A stretch of 64,000 nt of DNA from Actinomycetospora callitridis (GCF_028737265.1 NZ_JAQZAK010000001.1:124001-188000); one strand, 5' to 3'. Numbered from the stretch's first letter, positions 1-8,789 are shown. Notes: generated by a model from the sequence alone, not told the origin. Numbers and translations are program-made.

Positions 1-10
1 AGGGGAAGCT

Positions 11-613
11 GTGTCCGTTATGGGGATCATCGAACGGGTCGTGCTTCTCGACGAGTCCGGGGCGGCGACGGGGACGGCGGCGAAGGCCGAGGTCCACCAC
101 GACGCCACGCCCTTGCACCTCGCGTTCTCCTGCTACGTGTTCGACGGGCGCGGCGACCTGCTGCTGACCCGGCGTGCGCGCAGCAAGAGGACCTTCCCCG
201 GCGTGTGGACCAACTCGTTCTGCGGCCACCCCGCGCCGGACGAGCCGATGGACGAGGCCGTCCGCCGTCGCGGGCGCCAGGAGCTCGGGATCGACCTCGA
301 CGGCCTGCGCCTCGTCCTGCCCGGCTTCCGGTACGACGCCGAGCAGGGCGGTGTGCGCGAGAACGAGATGTGTCCCGTCTTCGTCGCCCGCACCCACGAC
401 GTGCCCCGCGAGCCGGACCCCGGCGAGGTCGACGAGATCCGTACCGTGCCGTGGGCGCCGTTCCGCGATGAGGTCCTCGCCGATCGCTGGTCGGGGATCT
501 CGCCGTGGTGCGCCGACCAGATCCGCCTGCTCGCCTCGCTCGGCCCCGAGCCCGGCCGCTGGGCCACCGCCGACCCGGCCGCGCTGCCCCCGGCGGCGTT
601 CCTGGCGACGTGA
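11..613 (+). CDS. idi: Isopentenyl-diphosphate delta-isomerase, type I
   Basis: A 200-residue Nudix-fold enzyme that interconverts isopentenyl and dimethylallyl diphosphate, balancing the C5 units for isoprenoid synthesis in the cytoplasm. The active-site cysteine lies in NSFCGHP (C71), the Nudix-like helix follows as EAVRRRGRQELGI (about 82-94), and the acid residue sits in ENEMCP (about 117-122). The length is slightly longer than the usual 180 residues. The GTG start at 11 is preceded by AGGGGAAG at the very edge of the window; an in-frame ATG at 20 is an alternative. It appears to be a single-gene unit. Confidence 0.93.
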   Translation: MSVMGIIERVVLLDESGAATGTAAKAEVHHDATPLHLAFSCYVFDGRGDLLLTRRARSKRTFPGVWTNSFCGHPAPDEPMDEAVRRRGRQELGIDLDGLRLVLPGFRYDAEQGGVRENEMCPVFVARTHDVPREPDPGEVDEIRTVPWAPFRDEVLADRWSGISPWCADQIRLLASLGPEPGRWATADPAALPPAAFLAT

Positions 614-696
614 GTTTCCGGTCCCGCCGATGAGTCGGGCCGGCCGCGGGAGTTCCACCGGTTGAGGACGCCATCCGAACCCGGGAGGACAGCCCC

Positions 697-1485
697 ATGG
701 CCGACAACGACGCCGAGCGCGAGGTCCGCGAGCTGATCGAGCGCTGGGCCCACGCCGTGCACGTCGGCGACCTCGAGACCGTGGTCGCCGACCACGCCGA
801 GGACATCGTCATGTTCGACGTGCCCCCGCCCCAGGACGGGATCCGCGGTCTCGCCGCCTACACCGCGGCCTGGCCCCCGTTCTTCGAGTTCCAGGCCTCC
901 GGCGGGTGCTTCGACATCGTCGAGCTGGACGTCACCGCGGGCGACGACGTCGCGTTCGCCCACGCCCTCCTGCGCTGCGACACCCCCGAGGCCGTCGCCG
1001 CCCGCCCCGACCTCCGGCTGCGGCTCACCCTCGGCCTGCGCCGCGAGGAGGGCCGCTGGGTGGTGGTGCACGAGCACCACTCGTTCCCCGACGAGAGCCA
1101 CATCGTGGAGGAGGACCAGCAGGCGGTGCGCGACGTGCATCGGAAGTGGGCGCAGGACACCGCCGCCGGCGACCTCGACGCGCTCGTCGCGCCGATCGCC
1201 GACGACATCGTCTCCTACGAGCACGAGGGCCCGCTGGAGTACGTCGGCATCGACGACGTCCGCGAGGTCTGCCGGGCCGGGCTCGAGGCCTCGCCGGAGT
1301 CGGTCCGCTGGGAGATCCCGGACCTCCGGGTCGTCGCCGGCGGCGACATCGCGGTCTCGTGGGGCATCGACCACATCACGCCCGGCCCCGACGCCGAGCC
1401 GGTGCTCTCCCGCGGCACCCGGGTCTTCCGCCGCACGAGCGAGGGCTGGTCGATGATCCACCAGCACCTGTCGTTCCCCGTCTGA
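697..1485 (+). CDS. Tandem SnoaL/DUF4440-like (NTF2-fold) protein
   Basis: A 262-residue protein made of two consecutive NTF2-fold domains. Residues about 5-135 (opening EREVRELIERWAHAV) and 140-262 (VRDVHRKWAQDTAAGD) share the same layout and both end in an HEHHSFP/HQHLSFP-type strand, so the gene looks like an internal duplication of a DUF4440/SgcJ-like unit. Such domains bind small hydrophobic ligands or act as isomerases; the substrate cannot be read from the sequence. A strong GGGAGGA ribosome site precedes the ATG. It is soluble and has no operon partner. Confidence 0.75.
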   Translation: MADNDAEREVRELIERWAHAVHVGDLETVVADHAEDIVMFDVPPPQDGIRGLAAYTAAWPPFFEFQASGGCFDIVELDVTAGDDVAFAHALLRCDTPEAVAARPDLRLRLTLGLRREEGRWVVVHEHHSFPDESHIVEEDQQAVRDVHRKWAQDTAAGDLDALVAPIADDIVSYEHEGPLEYVGIDDVREVCRAGLEASPESVRWEIPDLRVVAGGDIAVSWGIDHITPGPDAEPVLSRGTRVFRRTSEGWSMIHQHLSFPV

Positions 1486-1562
1486 TGGCACGCCGCTCCG
1501 CCGATCACCACCACGTCATCCCCGGCGGCCGGTCGGACGACCTCTGCTGAGCCGACCGGAGA

Positions 1563-1583
1563 ACGCTTCGAGAACCGAAGCGT
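1563..1583. promoter_or_regulatory. Palindrome shared with 48398-48418
   Basis: Perfect inverted repeat with arms ACGCTTCG and CGAAGCGT around AGAAC. The identical sequence, plus one further matching base, occurs at 48398 in a divergent promoter. A degenerate copy (arms ATGCTTCG / CGAGGTGT) lies at about 1661-1681. Here it sits between two convergent genes, where it could act as a hairpin terminator, but exact reuse elsewhere is more like a protein-binding operator. Confidence 0.55.
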
Positions 1584-1688
1584 CCGTGGGAGGACTCACG
1601 GCGGGCGTCCGTCGGCCGCGCGGTCGGTCGGTCGGCCACCGTCCTCCGGCCCGGCCCGATGCTTCGGAAACCGAGGTGTCCGCGACGC

Positions 1689-2135
1689 TCAGGGCCGGGG
1701 CGCGCCGTGATACGTGCCGAACTGCCAGTGGTTGCCCTCCGGGTCGCGCACGGCGACGTCGTGGGAGCCGTAGTCGGTGTCGTAGGGGCCCTGGGTGACC
1801 TCGCCGCCGCCGTGATCCCGGACCCGCGCGGCGATGGCGTCGATCTCGGCGGCGTCGGGCACGACGACGTAGGCGGTGAACGAGCCGGAGGACGTCGCGC
1901 GCACGTCGGTGCCCGGGCGCTGCTGGCCCATCATGATCCCGCCGCCGCTGGGCCAGGCCAGCTCGGCGTGCTGCACGACGCCGGAGTCGTCGGCGTACGC
2001 GACGACCTCGACGAACCCGAGGACCTCGGTCAGGAACGCCATGAGGGCGCGGGCGTCCCGGGCCGCGAGCGTGGGCCAGATCTGGGGCGGTGGGGTCTTG
2101 GCGTCGGTCGTGGAGGAGGTGTCCATGGTGCTCAC
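1689..2135 (-). CDS. VOC (glyoxalase/bleomycin-resistance) family protein
   Basis: A 148-residue vicinal-oxygen-chelate protein with paired beta-alpha-beta modules: the first opens IWPTLAARDARALMAFLTEVLGF and the second carries the family-typical DPEGNHWQFGTY close. The metal ligands are only partly recognisable. The start overlaps the stop of the AraC-type regulator by 4 nt (ATGA), so the pair is co-transcribed and probably functionally linked, as an AraC/VOC detoxification or sensing pair. The exact substrate is unknown. Confidence 0.8.
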   Translation of the reverse strand: MSTMDTSSTTDAKTPPPQIWPTLAARDARALMAFLTEVLGFVEVVAYADDSGVVQHAELAWPSGGGIMMGQQRPGTDVRATSSGSFTAYVVVPDAAEIDAIAARVRDHGGGEVTQGPYDTDYGSHDVAVRDPEGNHWQFGTYHGAPRP

Positions 2136-2971
2136 GGTGCCGTGTCGGGGGTCCCGGCGTCTTGGACGTTCCCGATCTCCTCGGCGAGCCAGCGGGTGGG
2201 CGAGCAGCCGGCGAGCGCGCCGAACTCCCGCGTGAGGTGGGCCTGGTCGGCGTAGCCCCCGTCGGCGGCGATGTCCGCGAGCCCGAGGGGCCCGCCGGCG
2301 ACCGCGCGGGCGGCGAGGCGGCGCCGGGCGCGGTCGAAGCGGGCCATCCGCCCCGCGACCTTCGGGGCCACGCCGATCTCGGCGCGGAAGCGCTGGCCGA
2401 GGTGACGCTCGCTCCAGCCGACCTCGTCGGCGAGCGCGTGCACGGGCACCGTGCCGGCCGACCCCACGAGCCGACGCCAGGCACGGCGCACCTCGGGCGC
2501 GACCGGGCGCCCCGGGGAGTCGACGGCCAGCGCTCGCTGCAGGACGTCGTCGAGCACGGCGAAGCGCCCGTCCCAGCCCTCGGCGGCCTCGACCCGCTCC
2601 TCCATCTCGCGCGTCACGGCGCCGAGGACGTCGTCGCCGTCGACGGTGATCCCAGCGAGGTCCGAGGCGGGCCGCCCGAGCAGGGCCCGCGCCGCGAGGG
2701 GGTCGAGCACGACGTGCACCCCGGACTGGCGCCCGTCATGGACGATCTCCTCGGGCGTCGTGTGCAGCCCGCCGATCGCCGTGCGGCGCCGGGCCAGACC
2801 GCCGTCCGGCGTGCGCATGACCAGCGGCTCGCCGAACGTGACGATCAGTGTCAGGTACGGCGAGGGCAGGCCGCGGTGCACGCCCGGCGGGCCGCCGCGC
2901 AAGTCGTAGCCGTGGTAGGCGACGTGCCCGCGCAGAGCGGCGCCGGGCACCCCCGACCGTCCGTCCGACAC
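2132..2971 (-). CDS. AraC-family transcriptional regulator
   Basis: A 279-residue regulator. The N-terminal half is a cupin-like sensing region (RRTAIGGLHTTPEEIVHDGRQ); the C-terminal half has the double helix-turn-helix of AraC proteins, with VHALADEVGWSERHLGQRF followed by ADIAADGGYADQAHLTREF and the closing ALAGCSPTRW. I start it at the GTG at 2971 because GGGAGG lies 9 nt upstream; the frame stays open further 5'. It probably controls the VOC gene with which it overlaps. Confidence 0.85.
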   Translation of the reverse strand: MSDGRSGVPGAALRGHVAYHGYDLRGGPPGVHRGLPSPYLTLIVTFGEPLVMRTPDGGLARRRTAIGGLHTTPEEIVHDGRQSGVHVVLDPLAARALLGRPASDLAGITVDGDDVLGAVTREMEERVEAAEGWDGRFAVLDDVLQRALAVDSPGRPVAPEVRRAWRRLVGSAGTVPVHALADEVGWSERHLGQRFRAEIGVAPKVAGRMARFDRARRRLAARAVAGGPLGLADIAADGGYADQAHLTREFGALAGCSPTRWLAEEIGNVQDAGTPDTAP

Positions 2972-3093
2972 CGGCTCCACCCTCCCAGTGTGGCCCCGGC
3001 GGACGGCGATCGGAACGGTCCGTGGCGGACCCCCGCTCCGCCGCGCGAGGATGCGCACCGCACCCCGACCCCGGACGATGTGGAGAGACGGCC

Positions 3094-3417
3094 TTGATCC
3101 TGATCAACGTCAAGTGGACCGTGAAGCCGGAGTACGCCGAGCAGTTCCCGTCCCTGGTCAAGGACTTCACCGACGCGGTGCGCCAGGAGCCCGGCAACAT
3201 CTTCTTCGAGTGGTCCCGGCACCTCGAGGAGGACAACACGTACGTCCTCGTCGAGGCGTTCCAGGACGACGCCGGCGACGCGCACGTCCAGTCCGACCAC
3301 TTCCGGACGTTCGTCGCGCAGGCGCCCGACTGGGTCTCGCAGAAGCCGAAGATCATCAACGTCCAGAACGTCCCGCAGGACGGCTGGGGCGAGATGGGCG
3401 AGATCGAGCCCCGCTGA
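3094..3417 (+). CDS. Antibiotic biosynthesis monooxygenase (ABM) domain protein
   Basis: A 107-residue single-domain ABM/quinol monooxygenase-like protein: LINVKWTVKPEYAEQFPSLVKDFTDAVRQEPGNIFFEW is the ferredoxin-like ABM core, followed by VLVEAFQDDAGDAHVQSDHF. Relatives such as YgiN act on quinols or remove reactive carbonyls without a cofactor. A TTG start at 3094 is chosen because TGGAGAGA stands just upstream; no ATG gives a full domain. It is divergent from the AraC gene and convergent with the efflux pump. Confidence 0.82.
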   Translation: MILINVKWTVKPEYAEQFPSLVKDFTDAVRQEPGNIFFEWSRHLEEDNTYVLVEAFQDDAGDAHVQSDHFRTFVAQAPDWVSQKPKIINVQNVPQDGWGEMGEIEPR

Positions 3418-3455
3418 GAGGGACACCGGTGGACCGCGGCGCCGGGCCGGCCGGG

Positions 3456-4922
3456 TCAGACCCCGACCGGCTCGCGCTCCGCGGAGGCCGCCGCCCGCTG
3501 CAGCAGTCGCCACGCCCCGAGAGCGGTCAGCGTCAGGACGGCGGCACCGAGCGCCGCGGCGCCCTGCATGCCGACGACGAACGCCTCCCGTGACGCGGTG
3601 ACGAGCGCGTCGCCGGCTCCGGGCTCCAGCGCCCCGGCGTGGGCGATCGCGCCGCCGAGGGTCTCCTGCCCCGTCCGCGCGGTGAAGACGGCCGCGGCGA
3701 GGCTGCCGAGCACCGCGGTGCCCAGCGCTCCGCCGAGCTCGTAGCCCGTCTCGGAGATCGCCGAGGCGGCACCGGCCCGGTCGGCCGGGGCGGCGGCCAG
3801 GATCAGGTCGTTGGTCAGGGCCTCCGAGAGCGCGACGCCCGCTCCGAGCAGTGCGAACCCGACCACGACCCCGGCGAGCCCGCCGAGGACGGCGACGAGG
3901 GCGAGGCCCGTCGCGGCGGACCCGAGCCCGAGCCCGACGAGCGCGGGCGGCGTGAGCCGGCGCGCCATGCGCGTGGCCAGGAGCGCGCCGGTCACCCCGG
4001 CGACGGAGCCGGGCAGCATCCACAGCGCGGCCTCGAGCGGGGAGTAGCCGAGCACCGACTGCAGGTACTGCGGCAGCAGCAGGAGCAGGCCGACCAGCGC
4101 GAACACGCCGAGCAGGTTCGTCGTCACGGACACCGAGAACGACGGGCGGGAGAACAGCCCGAGGTCCAGGAGCGGGTGCGCGAGGCGGCGCTGGCGCCGG
4201 ACGAACAGCGTGCCCGCGACGACGCCCACGACGGCGGAGAGCGCCGCCCCGACGGTCGGGCCCTCGGTCGCGACGGTCTTGAGGGCGGACACCAGCGGGA
4301 ACATCGCGACGAGCGACAGCGCCGCCGAGGCGAGGTCGAACGGGCCCGGATGCGGGTCCCGGCTCTCGGGCAGGACGAACGGGCCGACCGCCAGCAGCAG
4401 CACGATCACCGGGACGTTGATCAGGAAGACCGAGCCCCACCAGAAGTGCTCGAGCAGCACGCCCGCGACCACGGGACCCGCCGCCGCGCCGCCGGAGAAC
4501 GCGGCCGACCACACGGCGACGGCGGTGGCCCGGCGGCCCGGCTCGGGGAACGTGGTCTTGATCAGCGAGAACGTCGAGGGCATGAGCGTCGCCCCGCCGA
4601 GGCCCAGCAGGGCGCGGGCGACGACGAGCGTGCCGGCCGTGGGCGCGAACGCCGCGAGCACCGAGGCGATGCCGAAGGCCGCGGCGCCCCACATCAGCAG
4701 GCGGCGTCGCCCGACGCGGTCGCCGAGCGTGCCCATGGTGACGAGCAGGCCGGCGAGCACGAACGAGTACGCGTCGACGATCCAGAGCTGCTCGGCGGCC
4801 CCGGGGTCCAGGTCCTCCGCGAGCACCGGCAGTGCCGCGCCCAGCACCGTCATGTCGATGCTGATGAGCAGCACCGGCAGGACGAGTGCGGCCAGCGCGA
4901 TCGCGGGCGACCGGCGGGACAT
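3456..4922 (-). CDS. DHA2-family (14 TMS) MFS multidrug efflux transporter
   Basis: A 488-residue drug:H+ antiporter of the EmrB/QacA/LfrA type in the inner membrane. It starts with the DHA2 motif LISIDMTVLGAALPVL; motif A (GTLGDRVGRRRLLMWG) lies near residue 65-80 and the motif C region is GLGGATLMPSTFSLI. Fourteen hydrophobic stretches are visible. It diverges from a TetR regulator across about 100 bp holding two palindromic operators, the classic substrate-induced efflux arrangement. Confidence 0.92.
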   Translation of the reverse strand: MSRRSPAIALAALVLPVLLISIDMTVLGAALPVLAEDLDPGAAEQLWIVDAYSFVLAGLLVTMGTLGDRVGRRRLLMWGAAAFGIASVLAAFAPTAGTLVVARALLGLGGATLMPSTFSLIKTTFPEPGRRATAVAVWSAAFSGGAAAGPVVAGVLLEHFWWGSVFLINVPVIVLLLAVGPFVLPESRDPHPGPFDLASAALSLVAMFPLVSALKTVATEGPTVGAALSAVVGVVAGTLFVRRQRRLAHPLLDLGLFSRPSFSVSVTTNLLGVFALVGLLLLLPQYLQSVLGYSPLEAALWMLPGSVAGVTGALLATRMARRLTPPALVGLGLGSAATGLALVAVLGGLAGVVVGFALLGAGVALSEALTNDLILAAAPADRAGAASAISETGYELGGALGTAVLGSLAAAVFTARTGQETLGGAIAHAGALEPGAGDALVTASREAFVVGMQGAAALGAAVLTLTALGAWRLLQRAAASAEREPVGV

Positions 4923-4951
4923 GGCGAGCCTCCGAGCGGGAGCACAAGTGT

Positions 4952-4973
4952 CTACACCGTCCAGACGGTGTAG
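4952..4973. promoter_or_regulatory. TetR operator 1
   Basis: Perfect 22-bp palindrome: arms CTACACCGTC and GACGGTGTAG around CA. It lies 30 bp from the efflux-pump start in the divergent promoter. Confidence 0.8.
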
Positions 4974-4991
4974 TTTCCGACGACGGTGAAA

Positions 4992-5013
4992 CTACACCGG
5001 CTGGACGGTCTAC
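4992..5013. promoter_or_regulatory. TetR operator 2
   Basis: Second, imperfect copy of the same palindrome (read on the minus strand, GTAGACCGTC CA GCCGGTGTAG, three differences). Its centre is 40 bp from that of operator 1 and it ends 10 bp before the TetR start, fitting autorepression. Confidence 0.72.
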
Positions 5014-5023
5014 TGTCAACGCC

Positions 5024-5551
5024 GTGCCACGCCCGTCACAGCGCGACCGGATCCTCGACGCGTACACGGACCTCGTCGTGACCTCCGGTCCCGAGACCGT
5101 GACGCTCGACGCCGTCGCGAGCGCCGCGGGGGTGTCCAAGGGCGGGCTGCTCTACCACTTCGGGTCGCGGGAGGCCCTGCTCGAGGGGCTGCTGGCGCGG
5201 GCCCGGGCGCTCAACGACGACGACCTCGCCGCGGCCCGGTCCGCCCCGGAGGGCGTCGCGCGGTACTACCTGCGCACGTCGATCGACGAGCCGGCCGCCG
5301 CGAGCCCCGTCTACCGGGCGACGGTCGCGCTGATCAAGCTCGCGACCACCGAGCCCCGCGCGGCAGAGGCGACACGCCGCTGCCTGGCGGGGTGGCGGAC
5401 GGCGCTCACCGAGGAGCTCGGCGACCCGTTCGCCGCCGACCTGGTGGCCGCGGTGGGCGACGGCATCTACCTGCGCGCGATCGTCGGCGACTCCAGCGAG
5501 GGCCTCGGCGGGGCGATCGAGGAGGTGCTCCGGCGGGCCGGAGCACGGTGA
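5024..5551 (+). CDS. TetR/AcrR-family repressor of the adjacent efflux pump
   Basis: A 175-residue TetR protein. The DNA-binding domain reads RDRILDAYTDLVVTSGPETVTLDAVASAAGVSKGGLLYHFGSREALLEGLL (residues 6-57), with the recognition helix in VSKGGLLYHF. The ligand domain has the TetR_C_33-like pattern (AARSAPEGVARYYLRTS). The GTG start at 5024 gives the normal N-terminus. It faces the DHA2 pump across twin operators and most likely represses both genes until a drug binds. Confidence 0.92.
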   Translation: MPRPSQRDRILDAYTDLVVTSGPETVTLDAVASAAGVSKGGLLYHFGSREALLEGLLARARALNDDDLAAARSAPEGVARYYLRTSIDEPAAASPVYRATVALIKLATTEPRAAEATRRCLAGWRTALTEELGDPFAADLVAAVGDGIYLRAIVGDSSEGLGGAIEEVLRRAGAR

Positions 5552-5712
5552 ACGGGGCGGTCGGCGGCCGGTCCGACGGCGTCGTCCACGGCCCCCGTCG
5601 GCCCGGCGGTCGCCGTCGTGCGGCGAGGGCGCCCGCGCGGGGCCGGGACGTGACGAGGTGCCCGCCGCATTTCCGCTGGTCGACGCCAGGTGTCGGTGGT
5701 CGAGGACACGGT

Positions 5713-6099
5713 GTGAGCCCCCGGCCCCTGACGCATCCTGTCAAGGTGGAGCAGCCAGAGGAGCCGGACCGGGCCGCCGAGGAGATCGCCGCCGAACGGG
5801 CCGTCGACCCCTACCGCGCCCCCTTCGACGCGATGGTGCGCGCGCTGGCGGTCCAGGACCCGCGGTTCGTCCGCCGGGTCAGCGTCCCCAGGGCGCGCCG
5901 TCTCGGCGTCGGTCACCTGATGCTGCTCGCGGGACTGGTGAGCACCCTGCTGGTCGGTGTCCTGCCCCTCGCGGTCGGGGTCCACACGGGGTCCGTCGTC
6001 CTGTTGGTCATCGGCGCCCTGGGCTCGACCCTGCTGCCGGCCGGCGCCCCGCTGGCCGTGCGCATCGTCCTGCACCGGATGCGCCCGCTGATGCGCTGA
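5713..6099 (+). CDS. Small membrane protein, DUF3040-like
   Basis: A 128-residue protein with a charged cytoplasmic N-terminus, the segment AMVRALAVQDPRFVRRVS that recalls DUF3040 proteins, and two hydrophobic helices (GHLMLLAGLVSTLLVGVLPLAV and VVLLVIGALGSTLLPAGAPL). The GTG at 5713 has GAGG 7 nt upstream; a GTG at 5746 is possible. It is convergent with the Crp-like gene. Function is unknown. Confidence 0.65.
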   Translation: MSPRPLTHPVKVEQPEEPDRAAEEIAAERAVDPYRAPFDAMVRALAVQDPRFVRRVSVPRARRLGVGHLMLLAGLVSTLLVGVLPLAVGVHTGSVVLLVIGALGSTLLPAGAPLAVRIVLHRMRPLMR

Positions 6100-6111
6100 G
6101 GCCGGTGCGCC

Positions 6112-6813
6112 CTAGACGGCGACCGCGTCCACGCGCCGCCGCAGGGTCGGCAGGTCGCGCACCACGATGCTGCGTCCGTCCTTGACCAGCACGCCCTCGG
6201 CGACGAGGCGCGAGAGCTCGCGGCTGAGCGTCACCCGGGTCAGCCCGACCATGAGCGCGAGCTCGTCCACCGGCGGCCGCACGGACAGGCGCGCCGACGT
6301 CCCGAGCGCCCCGTTGCCGTAGGCCTCGACGAGGTGCCCGAGCAGCAGGATCACCCGCTCGCGGGCGGGCAGGCCGTCGAGGAACACGTGCAGGTGCAGC
6401 ACCCGCTGCTTGTGGGACACCCGGCGGACGACCTCGACGAGCAGCTCCGGGTCGTCGCGGGCGGCGGCGACCAGGGCGTCGCGACCGACGGCGAGCAGCT
6501 CGCACGGCGTGATCGCGGTGGCCGACACCTGGTTGAGGCCGCCGTCGAAGCAGACGCCCTCGCCCAGGCTCGCGCCCGGTTCGGCCCAGGAGATCACCCG
6601 CACCGTGCCGTCGGGACGCAGCATGTGGATCCGGACGCGGCCGCTGACCACGACGTGGAACGACGACGACGGCTCGCCCTGCCGGTAGAGGTGCTCACCG
6701 GCGCGGACGGGGCGCGGGACGCCGAGCGCCTCGATCCGCCGGCTGACGGCACCGGGCTCGCCGAGCAGGAAGGGCGAGACGGTCGGCGAGGGTGGAACGT
6801 CGTGCGGAGCCAT
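6112..6813 (-). CDS. Crp/Fnr-family transcriptional regulator
   Basis: A 233-residue regulator. An N-terminal cyclic-nucleotide-binding fold (RAGEHLYRQGEPSSSFHVVVSGRVRIHMLRPDGTVRVISWAEPGASLGEGVCFDGG, about 37-92) leads through a long dimerisation helix to a winged HTH (PPVDELALMVGLTRVTLSRELSRLVAEGVL). It lacks the N-terminal cysteine cluster of oxygen-sensing FNR proteins, so a small-molecule ligand or unliganded mode is more likely. Its target is not evident; the neighbouring MHS transporter and universal stress gene are candidates. Confidence 0.88.
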   Translation of the reverse strand: MAPHDVPPSPTVSPFLLGEPGAVSRRIEALGVPRPVRAGEHLYRQGEPSSSFHVVVSGRVRIHMLRPDGTVRVISWAEPGASLGEGVCFDGGLNQVSATAITPCELLAVGRDALVAAARDDPELLVEVVRRVSHKQRVLHLHVFLDGLPARERVILLLGHLVEAYGNGALGTSARLSVRPPVDELALMVGLTRVTLSRELSRLVAEGVLVKDGRSIVVRDLPTLRRRVDAVAV

Positions 6814-6861
6814 CGCCGTCCTCCGATCCGTCCGCCGGAGCGCGGGTGAGGGCAGGCTACG

Positions 6862-6899
6862 GGCCGGACGAGCGTCCCGGAAGGGACGCTCGTCCGGCC
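6862..6899. terminator. Strong hairpin after the MHS transporter
   Basis: A 17-bp perfect stem (6862-6878 with 6883-6899) closed by a GGAA loop, just past the stop of the minus-strand transporter at 6904 and before the Crp-like gene. There is no T-tract, as is common for actinobacterial terminators. Confidence 0.75.
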
Positions 6900-6903
6900 G
6901 TGC

Positions 6904-8223
6904 TCAGGCTGCCGCGCGGACGGGCGTGGAGGAGATGGACTCGGCGTTGGTGTCGGGCAGCGCGATGGTGCACAGGAGGCTGATCACCGACAGGCCCGCG
7001 AGCAGCACACCGATCGCGAGGCTCGACCCCAGTCCCGCCACCAGTGCGGTGGCGATCAGCGGGACGACGCCGCCGCCGAGCACGCCGGCGAGGTTGTAGG
7101 ACAGGCCCGCGCCGGTGTAGCGGTAGTGCGTCGGGAAGAGCTCCGGGAGCTGTGCGCCCTGCGGACCGTAGGCGATGCCGACGACGCCGAGCACCAGCGA
7201 GAGCCCCAGCCCGAACGCCCACGCGGTGCCGATGTCGAGGATCGGGAACGCGATGATGCCGCCGACGATGGCGGACGCGTTGCCGATGATGATCATCTTT
7301 CGCCGCCCGACGCGGTCGGACAGGATCGCGCCCACGATGGTGGTCGCGGCGAAGACGAGGCCGCCGATGATCCCCATCGCGAGCACCGTGGTGCGCGGCA
7401 GTCCGAGCTCCTGCGTGCCGTAGCTCGTCAGGTAGGTGACGCCGATGTAGAAGAACGCGAACACGGCCATCGTCGAGCCCGCACCGAGCAGTACCCGGCC
7501 CGTGTGCGTGCTCAGCACCTCCATGACCGGCATGCGCGTGCTCGTCGTCTTCTCCCGGGCCATGAACGCCGCGGTCTCCGTGATGGCGAGCCGCACGTAG
7601 AGACCGACGGCGACCAGGACCACGCTGCCGATGAACGGCACCCGCCAGCCCCAGGCCAGGAACGCCTCGTTGCTCATGGTGAGCGCGGTGGTCAGGAAGG
7701 TGGCGCTGGCCAGGGCGAAGGCCAGCGACGGGCCGAGCTGCGGGAACAGTGCGTACTTGCCGCGCATCTTGCCCGGCGAGTTCTCCGCGGTGAGCAGCGT
7801 CGCGCCGGCCCACTCCCCGCCGACCGCGAGGCCCTGCAGGATGCGCAGCAGCACGAGCAGGATCGGCGCGGCGATGCCGATGGCACCGGTGGTGGGCAGC
7901 AGGCCGATGGCCAACGTCGAGAGGCCCATGACCAGCAGCGTCGTCACGAGCGTGCGCTTACGGCCGAGCTTGTCGCCGAAGTGCCCGAAGAGCACCGAGC
8001 CGAACGGGCGGGCCACGAAGGCCACGCCGAACGTCGCGAGTGCCAGCGCCGTGCCGGCCGCCGCCCCGAGCGAGGGGAAGAAGACCTTGTTGAACACGAG
8101 CGCGGCGGCGGTGCCGTAGATGAAGAAGTCGTAGAACTCGATCACCGTGCCGGTCATGCTCGCGATCGCGATGCGGCGCATGGGTGGTGACGCGCCGGCG
8201 GGCGCGGCGTCGCTCTGACTCAC
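6904..8223 (-). CDS. MFS transporter, metabolite:H+ symporter (MHS) family
   Basis: A 439-residue, 12-TMS symporter. The MHS signature is clear at the N-terminus: ASMTGTVIEFYDFFIYGTAAALVF, then RPFGSVLFGHFGDKLGRKRTLVTTLLVMG and RILQGLAVGGEWAGATLLTAENSP. Family members import organic acids such as shikimate, 4-hydroxybenzoate, citrate or proline/betaine; the substrate cannot be fixed here. The GTG start has AGGAGG 5 nt upstream. A strong hairpin closes the transcript. Confidence 0.9.
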   Translation of the reverse strand: MSQSDAAPAGASPPMRRIAIASMTGTVIEFYDFFIYGTAAALVFNKVFFPSLGAAAGTALALATFGVAFVARPFGSVLFGHFGDKLGRKRTLVTTLLVMGLSTLAIGLLPTTGAIGIAAPILLVLLRILQGLAVGGEWAGATLLTAENSPGKMRGKYALFPQLGPSLAFALASATFLTTALTMSNEAFLAWGWRVPFIGSVVLVAVGLYVRLAITETAAFMAREKTTSTRMPVMEVLSTHTGRVLLGAGSTMAVFAFFYIGVTYLTSYGTQELGLPRTTVLAMGIIGGLVFAATTIVGAILSDRVGRRKMIIIGNASAIVGGIIAFPILDIGTAWAFGLGLSLVLGVVGIAYGPQGAQLPELFPTHYRYTGAGLSYNLAGVLGGGVVPLIATALVAGLGSSLAIGVLLAGLSVISLLCTIALPDTNAESISSTPVRAAA

Positions 8224-8371
8224 GGAGCCTCCTGAACGTTCGTACGGGTACGCCGAGTGTCCGGTTCAGGAAGATTGAGGTCTGTATCGCACACTACAGA
8301 CGGAACGTGTCCCCGCGTGCTCGCCGAGGTACACACCGTAGCGTGGTCGGCTCAGACATCTCGGGGGATCG

Positions 8372-8710
8372 ATGACGATCTTGGTGGCCGTCACCGACGA
8401 CGGCACGGGGGCCGTGGCGCTCGGCGCCGCGCTGGCCGAGGCGGCCTGGCGGGACACCGCGGTGGTGGCGCTGAACCTGGGTGTCGGCCCCCTCACCGTC
8501 CCGGCCGGCGCGACGGTCACCGTCGTCGACCGCACGTCCGGGGTCGAGGACGGTGACGCGGTGCTCGAGCGGCTGGAGGCGGACACCGACGTCGACCTGC
8601 TGGTCATCGGCGTCCGCCGCCGCAGCCCGGTGGGGAAGGCGTTCCTCGGCGACGTCGCGCAGCGGCTGCTGCTCGAGGCCGACGTGCCCGTGCTGGCGGT
8701 GAAGACCTAG
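8372..8710 (+). CDS. Short universal stress protein (UspA-like)
   Basis: A 112-residue Usp fold, shorter than the usual 140-150. It has the first strand MTILVAVTDDG and the C-terminal signature VIGVRRRSPVGKAFLGDVAQRLLLEADVPVLAVK, which resembles the ATP-binding G-2X-G-9X-G(S/T) loop but reads GD where GS is expected, so nucleotide binding may be weakened. GGGGGATCG precedes the ATG. It diverges from the MHS transporter. Confidence 0.8.
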   Translation: MTILVAVTDDGTGAVALGAALAEAAWRDTAVVALNLGVGPLTVPAGATVTVVDRTSGVEDGDAVLERLEADTDVDLLVIGVRRRSPVGKAFLGDVAQRLLLEADVPVLAVKT

Positions 8711-8789
8711 CGCGCTCCGCGAGGGGGGAGAACCCGCCCGCCTCCCGATCGGTGTGGCCGACCCGTGCCGGTGCTGTGACCATCGGCCG

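Noticed and set aside
1586..1798. Short plus-strand gene starting after the palindrome at 1563
   Set aside because: The translation is Arg/Pro/Gly-rich, runs antisense into the VOC gene and resembles no family.
2851..5139. Long minus-strand frame overlapping the ABM, efflux and TetR genes
   Set aside because: Arg/Ala-rich shadow of the efflux pump; the true gene in this area has clear membrane segments in another frame.
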